From positions 1 to 32,080 of the forward strand of contig NZ_WWIR01000487.1 of the NCBI RefSeq assembly GCF_009863025.1: DNA of 32,080 nucleotides. Direction: 5' to 3'. The DNA is from Streptomyces sp. SID4985. GTDB lineage: Bacteria > Actinomycetota > Actinomycetes > Streptomycetales > Streptomycetaceae. The position numbers and the translations under genes were made by a program. Under the pieces are notes generated by a model that was not told the origin of the DNA, searched no databases, and saw only the letters and a list, made by a program, of their open reading frames with translations. Numbering within the stretch: position 1 is the stretch's first letter; every line of letters begins with the position of its first letter. Positions 23,139-32,080 of the stretch are shown piece after piece.

Positions 23139-24322
23139 GGAACACTCCCGGGGAGGGTCGGTGCGGAGGGTGCGAGCAATTCACGCACCATTCTGCCGAC
23201 TTGCTCCGTCTCGATCAGAAAGCCGTCGTGCCCGTACGCCGACTCGACCACCCGGGGCCGGTCCGCCGAGGGGATCAGCGCGGCCAGCCGCTCCTGCTGG
23301 GCCAGGGGATAGAGCCGGTCGGAGTCCACCCCGGCGACCAGGGTGGACGCGGTCACCCGGGCGAGCGCGGCGCGCGCACCGCCCCGTCCCCGGCCCACGT
23401 CATGGGCGTTCATCGCCTCGGTCAACACGACGTAACTGGCCGCGTCGAAGCGGCGGTTGAGCTTGTCGGCGTGATGGTCGAGGTAGGACGCCACGCGGTA
23501 GCGGCCGCCGTGGAAGGGGTCCTCCGCGCCCTGCGGGAGCCGTCCGAAGCGGGCCTGGAGTTCCGGTTCGGCGCGGTAGGTGACATGGGCGACGCGGCGG
23601 GCGAGGCCGAGTCCGGCGAGCGGGCCGTGCCCGGTGTCGTGGTAGTCGCCGCCCTGCCAGTGCGGGTCGTCGCGGACGGCCCGGAGCTGGATGTCGGCCC
23701 AGGCTATGTGCTCCGCGGTCGCCTCCGCCGAGGTGGCGAGGAGCAGCAGGGCGCCCGTGCGTTCCGGGTGCGACACCGCCCACTCGACGGCGCGCATCCC
23801 GCCCATCGAGCCGCCGACGACCAGCGCCCACCGGTCGATCCCGAGCGCGTCCGCGAGGCCGGTCTCCGCTGTCACCTGGTCCCGCTGGGTCAGGAACGGG
23901 AACGCGCCGCCCCACGGCCGTCCGCTGCCGGGCCGTACGGAGGCCGGGCCGGTGCTGCCCTGGCAGCCGCCGAGCACGTTCGGCGCGACGACGAACCAGC
24001 GGTCGGTGTCGAGCGCCCGGCCGGGACCGACCAGCGCGTCCCACCAGCCGGGGGAGGGATGCCCGGGCTCCGCAGGACCTGCCACATGGCTGTCCCCGGT
24101 CAGCGCGTGCAGCACCAGTACGGCGTTGGAGCGGTCCGGGGCGAGCCGTCCCCAGGTCTCGAACGCCAGCCGGACGCCCGGGAGTTCACCGCCGGCCTCC
24201 AGTGGCAGCGGAGCCTTGGCCGCGTACCACTGCCGCCGTCCGACCGGATCGCCCTCCCGCCAGGCGCCGGTGGCGACGACCGGCGGAAGGGCGTGGTCCG
24301 GCGTCGCCGGGACCGTGCTCAG
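23135..24322 (-). CDS. metX: Homoserine O-acetyltransferase
   Basis: This enzyme acetylates homoserine with acetyl-CoA, the activating step of methionine synthesis. It is an alpha/beta-hydrolase with the nucleophile Ser172 in VVGGSMGGMRAVEW, Asp in AGVDSDRLYPL and His in YGHDGFLIE. LAFETWGRL, NVLGGCQGSTGP and FPFLTQRDQV are family-specific. There is no ATG, GTG or TTG at the expected N terminus; a CTG at 24322 overlaps the metY stop as CTGA, follows AAGGG at a proper spacing, and gives (L/M)STVPATPDHAL and a family-typical 395 residues. Longer in-frame extensions run antisense-like through metY and are unlikely. It acts directly before metY, whose substrate it makes. Confidence 0.9.
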   Translation of the reverse strand: MSTVPATPDHALPPVVATGAWREGDPVGRRQWYAAKAPLPLEAGGELPGVRLAFETWGRLAPDRSNAVLVLHALTGDSHVAGPAEPGHPSPGWWDALVGPGRALDTDRWFVVAPNVLGGCQGSTGPASVRPGSGRPWGGAFPFLTQRDQVTAETGLADALGIDRWALVVGGSMGGMRAVEWAVSHPERTGALLLLATSAEATAEHIAWADIQLRAVRDDPHWQGGDYHDTGHGPLAGLGLARRVAHVTYRAEPELQARFGRLPQGAEDPFHGGRYRVASYLDHHADKLNRRFDAASYVVLTEAMNAHDVGRGRGGARAALARVTASTLVAGVDSDRLYPLAQQERLAALIPSADRPRVVESAYGHDGFLIETEQVGRMVRELLAPSAPTLPGSVP

Positions 24323-25683
24323 GAGGCGCCCTTGGCCGCGCGGAACCCGGCCTCCAGGTCCGCCTTGAGGTCGGCCACGCTCTCCAGGCCCACCGAAAGG
24401 CGCACCAGACCCGGCGAGGTGCCCGTCGCCGCGAGCTGCTCCTCGTCCAGTTGGCTGTGGGTGGTTGAGGCGGGGTGGATGATCAGGCTGCGCACGTCGC
24501 CGATGTTGGCGAGATGGCTGAACAGTTCCACCGCGTCCACGAACCGCTTGCCCGCCTCCACCCCGTCCCGCAGCTCGAAGGAGACGACGGCACCGGAGCC
24601 GCGCGGCAGATACCTCCGCCCCGTCTCGTACCAAGGGCTGGACTCGAGACCCGGGTAGTGCACGGCGGCCACCTCGTCGCGGCTCTCCAGCCACGCGGCC
24701 AGCGCGAGGGCGTTCGCCGAGTGCCGTTCGAGGCGCAGACTCAGCGTCTCCACGCCCTGGAGCAGCAGGAACGCCGAGTGCGGGGAGAGCGCCGGGCCGA
24801 GGTCGCGCAGCAGCTGCACACGCAGCTTGACCGCGAAGGCGCCGGGTCCGAGCGCGGGCCAGTAGCGCAGCCCGTGGTAGCTGGGGTCGGGCTCGGTGAA
24901 GTCCGGGAAGCGGTCGGGGTGCGCGCCGAAGTCGAAGGTCCCGCCGTCCACCACGACACCGGCGATGGTCGTGCCGTGTCCGCCGAGGAACTTGGTCGCG
25001 GAGTGGACCACGATGTCCGCGCCGTGCTCAATGGGCCGCAGGAGATAGGGCGTCGGCACCGTGTTGTCCACGATCAGTGGCACGCCCGCGCCGTGCGCCA
25101 CGTCCGCGACCCCGCGTACGTCGAGCACGTTGTTGCGCGGATTGCCCAGGGTCTCCGCGAACAGGGCCTTGGTGTTCGGGCGGATCGCCGCCCGCCAGGC
25201 GTCCAGGTCGTCGGGGTCGTCCACGAACGACACCTCGATGCCGAGCCTCGGCAGGGTGTGCCGGAAGAGGTTGTAGGTGCCGCCGTACAGCGAGGTGCTG
25301 GAGACGAGGTGGTCGCCCGCGCCCGCCAGGGTGAGGATCGCCAGGGTCTCGGCGGCCTGCCCCGACGCCAGCGCGACGGCGGCGACCCCGCCCTCCAGGG
25401 CGGCGATGCGCTGCTCGAAGACGTCCTGGGTGGGGTTGTGGATGCGGGTGTAGATGTTGCCGGGCTCCGCGAGCGAGAACAGGTCGGCCGCGTGCCGGGT
25501 GTCCTCGAAGACGAAGGACGTCGTCTGGTAGATCGGCGTGGCCCGCGCCCCGGTCGCCGGGTCGGGCGCCGCCCCGGCGTGGATCTGCCGGGTCTCGAAG
25601 GACCAGGCCGAGGTGTCGGGTCCCGTCGGCGTCTCGTCGGGGGTGTGGCCTGCGGTGACCGAGTCGATGGGCTGGCTGCTCAT
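24319..25683 (-). CDS. metY: O-acetylhomoserine aminocarboxypropyltransferase (sulfhydrylase)
   Basis: A 454-residue PLP enzyme that makes homocysteine from O-acetylhomoserine and sulfide; many also accept O-acetylserine. It has the Cys/Met-metabolism PLP fold: TPIYQTTSFVFEDT, YTRIHNPTQDVFEQRIAALEGG, SSTSLYGGTYNLF, and the PLP Lys231 in VVHSATKFLGGHG. The C-terminal SRSL-like substrate region appears as NIGDVRSLIIHPASTTH. The ATG at 25683 has GAGGAG ahead. It is the first gene of the metY-metX-amidohydrolase operon, preceded by a 5' region with hairpins and direct repeats. Confidence 0.93.
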   Translation of the reverse strand: MSSQPIDSVTAGHTPDETPTGPDTSAWSFETRQIHAGAAPDPATGARATPIYQTTSFVFEDTRHAADLFSLAEPGNIYTRIHNPTQDVFEQRIAALEGGVAAVALASGQAAETLAILTLAGAGDHLVSSTSLYGGTYNLFRHTLPRLGIEVSFVDDPDDLDAWRAAIRPNTKALFAETLGNPRNNVLDVRGVADVAHGAGVPLIVDNTVPTPYLLRPIEHGADIVVHSATKFLGGHGTTIAGVVVDGGTFDFGAHPDRFPDFTEPDPSYHGLRYWPALGPGAFAVKLRVQLLRDLGPALSPHSAFLLLQGVETLSLRLERHSANALALAAWLESRDEVAAVHYPGLESSPWYETGRRYLPRGSGAVVSFELRDGVEAGKRFVDAVELFSHLANIGDVRSLIIHPASTTHSQLDEEQLAATGTSPGLVRLSVGLESVADLKADLEAGFRAAKGAS

Positions 25684-25733
25684 GGTGCTCCTCGTGCGGG
25701 TCGGGCGCGGACTCGCGACGAGACAAGCACGGG

Positions 25734-25790
25734 CGGTTCGCACCGGACAGCCCGGCGCGAACCGTGACACGAGGACTTCATGTCCGTCAC
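25734..25790 (-). promoter_or_regulatory. Structured leader of metY, two adjoining hairpins
   Basis: CGGTTCGC-A-CCGG pairs with CCGG-C-GCGAACCG (25734-25764) around a five-base loop, with one mismatch. Directly next to it, GTGAC/GTCAC enclosing GGAC/GTCC forms a second hairpin (25764-25790); the two share base 25764 and so may exclude each other. They lie 51-107 bases upstream of metY. The sequence does not match the SAM riboswitches I know, so this is either a different RNA switch or operator DNA. Confidence 0.4.
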
Positions 25791-25819
25791 AGCGCCGCAA
25801 CACGGGGCAATGCCGGAGA

Positions 25820-25849
25820 AGCACTGCCGACAGAGAGCACTGCCGACAG
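25820..25849. repeat. Direct repeat of 14 bp, period 16
   Basis: AGCACTGCCGACAG occurs at 25820-25833 and 25836-25849 in the gap between icd and metY, just after the icd terminator. The spacing of 16 bases is a little over one and a half helical turns. It could be a tandem regulator site for metY. Confidence 0.7.
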
Positions 25850-25857
25850 GTACGACC

Positions 25858-25888
25858 GTGCCCCGGCCGGAGAGCCCGGCCGGGGCAC
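25858..25888. terminator. Terminator hairpin downstream of icd
   Basis: GTGCCCCGGCCGG (25858-25870) and CCGGCCGGGGCAC (25876-25888) form a perfect 13-bp stem with the loop AGAGC. It starts 19 bases after the icd stop codon on the minus strand and so separates icd from metY. Confidence 0.85.
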
Positions 25889-25906
25889 GACGGACCTACG
25901 GCTGGA

Positions 25907-28642
<2,736 letters not shown>

Positions 28643-28700
28643 CTATTTCGAGCTTAGCCCGGTGCTGTGCGCCGGTGCCCGGGCGTGCCACGATGAGCCG

Positions 28701-29357
28701 GTGAGTGATGAACGCCGGAACCTGCTCGTGGACAAGACGCCCCTGCCCGACGGCATCGAGGAGCGGCTGCGGGCCCAGCTCACCTTCCTGGTGGAGGTGG
28801 ACCAGCTCAAGACCGTGCTGCGCCAGTCGCCCCTCGCCGCGGCGGACCGCCGCGAGAACGACGCCGAGCACTCGTGGCATCTGGCGATGATGGTCGCGGT
28901 CCTCGCCGAGCACTCCGACGAGCCCATCGACGTGGGCCACACCGTCGAACTGGTGCTGCTGCACGACCTCGTGGAGATCTACGCCGGTGACACTCCGCTG
29001 TACGACAGTGCCGGGGGCGTCGGCCAGCGGGAGCGGGAGACGGTCGCGGCAGACGAGCTGTTCCGGCTGCTCCCGGAGGACCAGGCCCGGCGGATGCGGG
29101 CCCTGTGGGACGAGTTCGAGGAGCGCGCCACTCCCGAGGCCAGGTTCGCCAAGGCGATGGACCGGCTCCAGCCGCTCCTGCTCAACTGGATGGCCCGCGG
29201 TGGTACCTGGCGCACTCCCGGCGTCACCGCCGACGACGTCCGGGCCCGCAAGGCGGTGATCGGAGAAGCCTCCGCGTCGCTGTGGACGGCGGGCCGCCAC
29301 CTCATCGACGAGGGCGAGCGGCGGGGCTGGTCGCGGAGTGAGCGGTCCGAGGACTGA
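28701..29357 (+). CDS. HD-domain phosphohydrolase, HDDC2/YfbR-like
   Basis: A 218-residue metal-dependent phosphohydrolase, likely acting on deoxynucleoside 5'-monophosphates by family resemblance. Metal ligands are visible: His57 in ENDAEHSWHLAMM, His88-Asp89 in VLLHDLVEIYAGD, and a distal Asp in KAMDRLQPLL. LRQSPLAAADR before the first His fits the HD_3/HDDC2 pattern. The GTG at 28701 (VSDERRNLLVDK) was chosen because the longer frame from 28632 overlaps the divergent DUF4186 start and begins with non-family sequence; its ribosome site is weak. The last codons (SERSED) are formed by the first unit of a tandem repeat that continues past the stop. Confidence 0.8.
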   Translation: MSDERRNLLVDKTPLPDGIEERLRAQLTFLVEVDQLKTVLRQSPLAAADRRENDAEHSWHLAMMVAVLAEHSDEPIDVGHTVELVLLHDLVEIYAGDTPLYDSAGGVGQRERETVAADELFRLLPEDQARRMRALWDEFEERATPEARFAKAMDRLQPLLLNWMARGGTWRTPGVTADDVRARKAVIGEASASLWTAGRHLIDEGERRGWSRSERSED

Positions 29358-29432
29358 GCCGTCCGAGAAACCGAGGGGTCCGAGAAACCGAGGGGTCCGA
29401 GGACTGAGCGGACCGAGAACTGAGCGGTCCGG
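29341..29432. repeat. Degenerate 16-17-bp tandem repeat at the 3' end of the HD gene
   Basis: About six head-to-tail units start at 29341, 29357, 29374, 29391, 29407 and 29423: AGCGGTCCGAGGACTG, AGCCGTCCGAGAAACCG, AGGGGTCCGAGAAACCG, AGGGGTCCGAGGACTG, AGCGGACCGAGAACTG, then AGCGGTCCGG. Two adjacent 17-base copies of CCGAGAAACCGAGGGGT (29363-29396) are identical. The first unit encodes the last residues and stop codon of the HD protein. Confidence 0.85.
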
Positions 29433-29464
29433 TGGCGGCGCCCGGTCGACGGGGCGCCGCCACC
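29431..29464. terminator. Bidirectional terminator hairpin
   Basis: GGTGGCGGCGCCC (29431-29443) pairs perfectly with GGGCGCCGCCACC (29452-29464) around an eight-base loop. It lies between the convergent HD gene and MscS gene, five bases before the MscS stop. Confidence 0.85.
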
Positions 29465-29468
29465 TCGC

Positions 29469-30575
29469 TCACTGGTCGGCCAGAACCGGGCCGGCGGACA
29501 CGTCGGCGGCGCCCCGCTGGTGCGGGATCAGGGGCGTCCCCTGCTGCAGCGTCACCGTGCGGGCCGGGACCGGGATCGAGATGCCCTCCTCGCGGTAGCG
29601 GCGGTGGAGGCGCTTGATGAACTCGTGCTTGATGCGGAACTGGTCGCTGAACTCGCCGACGCCGAGGATGACCGTGAAGTCGATGCGGGACTCGCCGAAG
29701 GTGTGGAAGCGGATGGCCGCCTCGTGCTCGGGGAGCGCGCCGGTGATCTCGGTCATGACCTCGTTGACGACGTCGGCGGTCACGCGCTCGACGAACTCGA
29801 GGTCGGAGTCGTAGCCCACGCCCGCCTGGACCAGCATCGTGAGCTGCTGTTCGGGGCGGGTGAAGTTGGTCATGTTGGTCTTGGCCAGCTGGCCGTTGGG
29901 GATGACCACGAGGTTGTTGGAGAGCTGGCGGACCGTCGTCTGACGCCAGTTGATGTCGACGACGTAGCCCTCCTCGCCGCTGCTGAGCCGGATGTAGTCG
30001 CCCGGCTGGACGGTCTTGGAGGCGAGGATGTGGATGCCCGCGAACAGGTTGGCCAGCGTGTCCTGGAGGGCCAGCGCGACGGCCAGACCGCCGACGCCCA
30101 GGGCGGTGAGCAGGGGCGCGATGGAGATGCCGAGCGTCTGCAGCACCACCAGGAAGCCGATGGCGAGGACCAGGACCCGGGTGATGTTGACGAAGATCGT
30201 GGCCGAGCCCGCCACGCCCGAGCGGGACTGGGTGACGGCGTGCACGAGGTTCGCGATCACCCGCGCCGCGGAGAGGGTCACCACGAAGATGATCCAGACC
30301 TCGAGGACCTGGTTCACGTTGTTCTGCGTGGTCTTGGTCAGTGGCAGCACCGCCGCGGCCGTCGCCGCACCGCCCGCTATCGCCGCCCACGGCACCACCG
30401 TGCGCAGCGCGTCCACGATGACGTCGTCGCCGCTCCACCTGGTCCGCTTGGCGTGCTTGGCGAGCCAGCGCAGCACGGTGCGGGACAGGAAGGCCAGCAC
30501 CACACCGGCCGCGAGGGTGATCCCGGCGAGCACGAGGTCGTCCAGCGTCGCGTCACGGGTCAGCACGTGGTTCAC
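29469..30575 (-). CDS. Mechanosensitive ion channel, MscS family
   Basis: A 368-residue membrane channel that opens under membrane tension to protect against osmotic downshock. Membrane helices lie at about 15-35, 60-80, 90-110 and 128-150. The pore helix carries the family's Gly/Ala pattern (LTALGVGGLAVALALQDTLAN), followed by AGIHILASKTVQPGDYI and the beta domain with GYVVDINWRQTTVRQLSNNLVVIPN and NFTRPEQQ. The start is GTG 30575, preceded by GGAGG. It is convergent to the HD gene and monocistronic as far as can be seen. The 208-base stretch between it and the crotonase gene contains its promoter and a weak TTACC/GGTAA hairpin near 30760-30772. Confidence 0.9.
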   Translation of the reverse strand: MNHVLTRDATLDDLVLAGITLAAGVVLAFLSRTVLRWLAKHAKRTRWSGDDVIVDALRTVVPWAAIAGGAATAAAVLPLTKTTQNNVNQVLEVWIIFVVTLSAARVIANLVHAVTQSRSGVAGSATIFVNITRVLVLAIGFLVVLQTLGISIAPLLTALGVGGLAVALALQDTLANLFAGIHILASKTVQPGDYIRLSSGEEGYVVDINWRQTTVRQLSNNLVVIPNGQLAKTNMTNFTRPEQQLTMLVQAGVGYDSDLEFVERVTADVVNEVMTEITGALPEHEAAIRFHTFGESRIDFTVILGVGEFSDQFRIKHEFIKRLHRRYREEGISIPVPARTVTLQQGTPLIPHQRGAADVSAGPVLADQ

Positions 30576-30783
30576 CGGCCGCCTCCGGGGGCCGACACGG
30601 CCGCGTGGAGCCTGAAGTGAAGTCTCGTCACGTTGTCACCTGCTCGAAGTCCGGGATGTGCCGTGGCGCGCCGCACGCCGTGCACCGGCGGGCGCGTTCG
30701 CTCGTCATCCTGCCGTATCCCGGAGGGCGTTCCGCACCGGGAGGGCGGAGCGTGATCACTTACCCGGGGTAACTCGTCACCGC

Positions 30784-31548
30784 TCAGAGGCCGGTGTACG
30801 AACCGTGCCGTCCGGCGCCCTCCGAGAACCGCCGCGCCCCGTGCAGCGCCTCGCCCAACACGTCCCGCCCGCCGAGCAGTTCGGCCCGCATCGCCGCCTC
30901 CTCCGGGCGTCCCTCCTGGTCGAGCACCGAGGCCCGGTCGGCGCGCAGACAGTTCTGCGGGAAACGGGCGATGGCGGCGGCCAACTCCTCGGCCGCCGCC
31001 CGCGCTTGACCCCTCGGTACGACGCGGTCCGCGAGGCCGATCGCGTGCGCCTCGGCGGCCTCCACCGGGCGCCCGGTCAGGATCATGTCCAGCGCCCGCC
31101 CGGTGCCGATCAGCCGGGGCAGCCGTACCGTGCCGCCGTCGATCAGCGGCACGCCCCAGCGGCGGCAGAACACCCCGAACACCGCGTCCTCCTCGGCGAC
31201 CCGGAGATCGCACCACAGCGCCAGCTCCAGACCGCCCGCCACGGCGTGCCCGGCGACGGCCGCGACGACCGGCTTGGACAGCCGCAGCCGGGTCGGACCC
31301 ATCGGCCCGTCGCCGTCCTCCTCGACCCGGTTGCCGCGCGGGGTGCCGATCCCCTTGAGGTCCGCACCCGCGCAGAACGTGCCGCCCTCACCCCACAGCA
31401 CCGCCACCCGCGCGCCGTCGTCCGCCTCGAACGCCTTGAAGGCGGCGGCCAGTTCGGCGGCGGTCGGCCCGTCCACGGCGTTGCGGGCCTCGGGCCGGGA
31501 CAGGACGACGGTGGTGACGAACCCCTTGCGCTCCACACGGACCGACAT
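30784..31548 (-). CDS. Crotonase/enoyl-CoA hydratase family protein
   Basis: A 254-residue crotonase-fold enzyme acting on a CoA thioester. The oxyanion-hole segments are GTFCAGADLKGIG and VAGHAVAGGLELALWCD; the latter holds the first catalytic Glu. The second Glu of true hydratases (in FGQPE) is replaced: the aligned segment is FGVFCRRWGVPLIDGG, with Cys. The protein may therefore be an isomerase, hydrolase or dehydratase, not a standard hydratase. The C terminus RRFSEGAGRHGSY is typical of the actinobacterial subgroup. The ATG at 31548 has GGAGGAGAG ahead; longer frames run into the repeat region. Confidence 0.85.
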   Translation of the reverse strand: MSVRVERKGFVTTVVLSRPEARNAVDGPTAAELAAAFKAFEADDGARVAVLWGEGGTFCAGADLKGIGTPRGNRVEEDGDGPMGPTRLRLSKPVVAAVAGHAVAGGLELALWCDLRVAEEDAVFGVFCRRWGVPLIDGGTVRLPRLIGTGRALDMILTGRPVEAAEAHAIGLADRVVPRGQARAAAEELAAAIARFPQNCLRADRASVLDQEGRPEEAAMRAELLGGRDVLGEALHGARRFSEGAGRHGSYTGL

Positions 31549-31619
31549 GGCTGCTCTCCTCCTCGCGGGGACCGGGAGGGCCACTGTGCCGCAGGTCGGG
31601 GGCGGTGGGGAGTGTTTCG

Positions 31620-31844
31620 GATCACGCGGGGCCCTCGGTCTGCGGCCCCCCCCGGGTCGGGTCACGTACGACCTGCGGCCTCCCGGGTCGGGTCACGTGC
31701 GGCCCTCGGTCTGCGGCCCCCAGGTTGGGTCACGTGCGGCCCTCGGCCCGCGCCCCCTCGGTTAGATCACGCGCGCCCCGCGACCTGGGGCCCCGGGTCG
31801 GATCACGCGCGGCCCGCTGAATTGCGCCCCCCGGGTCAGATCAC
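31620..31844. repeat. Degenerate tandem repeat, about 37-bp period, seven units
   Basis: The core G(A/G)TCAC(G) recurs at 31620, 31660, 31691, 31728, 31765, 31801 and 31839, that is every 31-40 bases. Each core is followed by GC-rich CGCGGCCC-like sequence and ends in CCCGGGTC. Some units contain the palindrome CACGTG. The last unit overlaps the final codons and stop of the membrane protein gene at 31836. There are no conserved spacers, so it is not a CRISPR array. The array fills most of the gap between the crotonase and that gene. Confidence 0.8.
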
Positions 31845-32080
31845 CCGCAGCCGCACCAGCGCCCCCAGCGTCAACGCCCCCGGCACCAGCGGCAGCCACA
31901 CCGTGATCATCCGGTACGCCAGGACCACCGCCGTCGCCACGGCCGCCGGGCCGCCCGCCGCGACCAGGGCCACCACCAGGGCGGCCTCCACCGAGCCGAT
32001 GCCGCCCGGGGTGGGCACGAGGGCCACCGCCGTGGTCGCGGCGAGGTAGGCCAGGGCCGCGTGCGGGGCCGCGACCGGGA
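31836..32080 (-). CDS. Lysylphosphatidylglycerol synthase-type transmembrane protein, C-terminal part
   Basis: The frame stays open to the window edge, so the gene is cut there. The visible 80 residues include AALAYLAATTAVALVPTPGG followed by IGSVEAALVVALVAAG, and then AVVLAYRMITVWLPLVPG. This P-x-P-G-G-x-G-x-x-E plus Y-R-x-x-x-x-W pattern is the C-terminal signature of the LPG_synthase_TM (UPF0104) flippase-like family. Without the rest I cannot tell whether it is a lipid flippase or part of a larger synthase. The stop codon lies in the last unit of the tandem repeat array. Confidence 0.8.
   Translation of the reverse strand, partial: PVAAPHAALAYLAATTAVALVPTPGGIGSVEAALVVALVAAGGPAAVATAVVLAYRMITVWLPLVPGALTLGALVRLRVI

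Noticed and set aside
25684..25906. SAM riboswitch upstream of metY
   Set aside because: Actinobacterial metY genes can carry SAM-IV switches, but I find neither the GCCAGC...GGCAACC-type core nor the expected pairing. Only unrelated hairpins are visible.
30572..31216. Minus-strand 214-codon frame overlapping the crotonase gene
   Set aside because: Arg/Gly-rich out-of-frame translation of the crotonase gene, without a family match.
31620..31844. CRISPR array
   Set aside because: Cores are only seven to eight bases, unit lengths vary (31-40), there are no unique spacers of constant size and no cas genes.

Overview
The window is high-GC DNA with strong G/C preference at codon third positions, AGGAGG-type ribosome sites and many GTG starts. 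Its gene content includes an SCO6880-type transfer cluster, a monomeric isocitrate dehydrogenase, DUF4186 and a sulfur-type leader peptide. This points to Streptomyces or a close relative. It has two parts: an accessory mobile island (about 1-16.75 kb) and ordinary chromosome (about 16.75-32.08 kb).

Island, left to middle. A truncated, frame-disrupted IS630-family element lies at 1-967. Eleven genes on the minus strand (11.8 to 1.0 kb, read right to left) then form what looks like the transfer operon of an integrative conjugative element: a tiny upstream ORF coupled to a secreted NlpC/P60 cell-wall hydrolase, a DUF6112-like small membrane protein, a single-pass (VirB8-like?) protein, a polytopic channel protein (SCO6881-like), an SCO6880-like protein, a small protein, a VirB4/TraC-type ATPase and four hypothetical proteins. 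The last hypothetical gene carries a one-base frameshift. No relaxase, coupling protein, replication protein or integrase is visible, so the element is either cut by the left window edge or degenerate.

Island, right. Beyond the transfer operon is a cargo segment that looks like a DNA-modification or defence module: a beta-class DPPY adenine methyltransferase, a convergent PD-(D/E)XK/DUF5655 nuclease-like protein, and a 558-residue protein with an Mrr-like nuclease domain followed by about 420 residues I do not recognise. A 655-base degenerate stretch follows, with traces of a decayed zinc-ribbon-like ORF. The island ends inside an ABC-transporter permease gene that has lost its 5' half.

Chromosome. 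The truncated permease, an intact ATPase and a lipoprotein binding protein form an amino-acid or cystine-type uptake operon. Next comes a 40-codon leader peptide of the actinobacterial sulfur-gene type, then two flavin monooxygenases of the NtaA/DmoA/SnaA group. After a bidirectional terminator, metY, metX and an N-formylglutamate amidohydrolase form a tightly overlapping minus-strand operon. Organosulfur uptake, oxidative desulfurisation and methionine synthesis therefore lie side by side. The rest is housekeeping: monomeric NADP isocitrate dehydrogenase, a DUF4186 protein divergent from an HDDC2-like HD phosphohydrolase, an MscS channel, a crotonase and the end of an LPG-synthase-type membrane protein. 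Two degenerate tandem-repeat arrays sit in the intergenic regions of this part.
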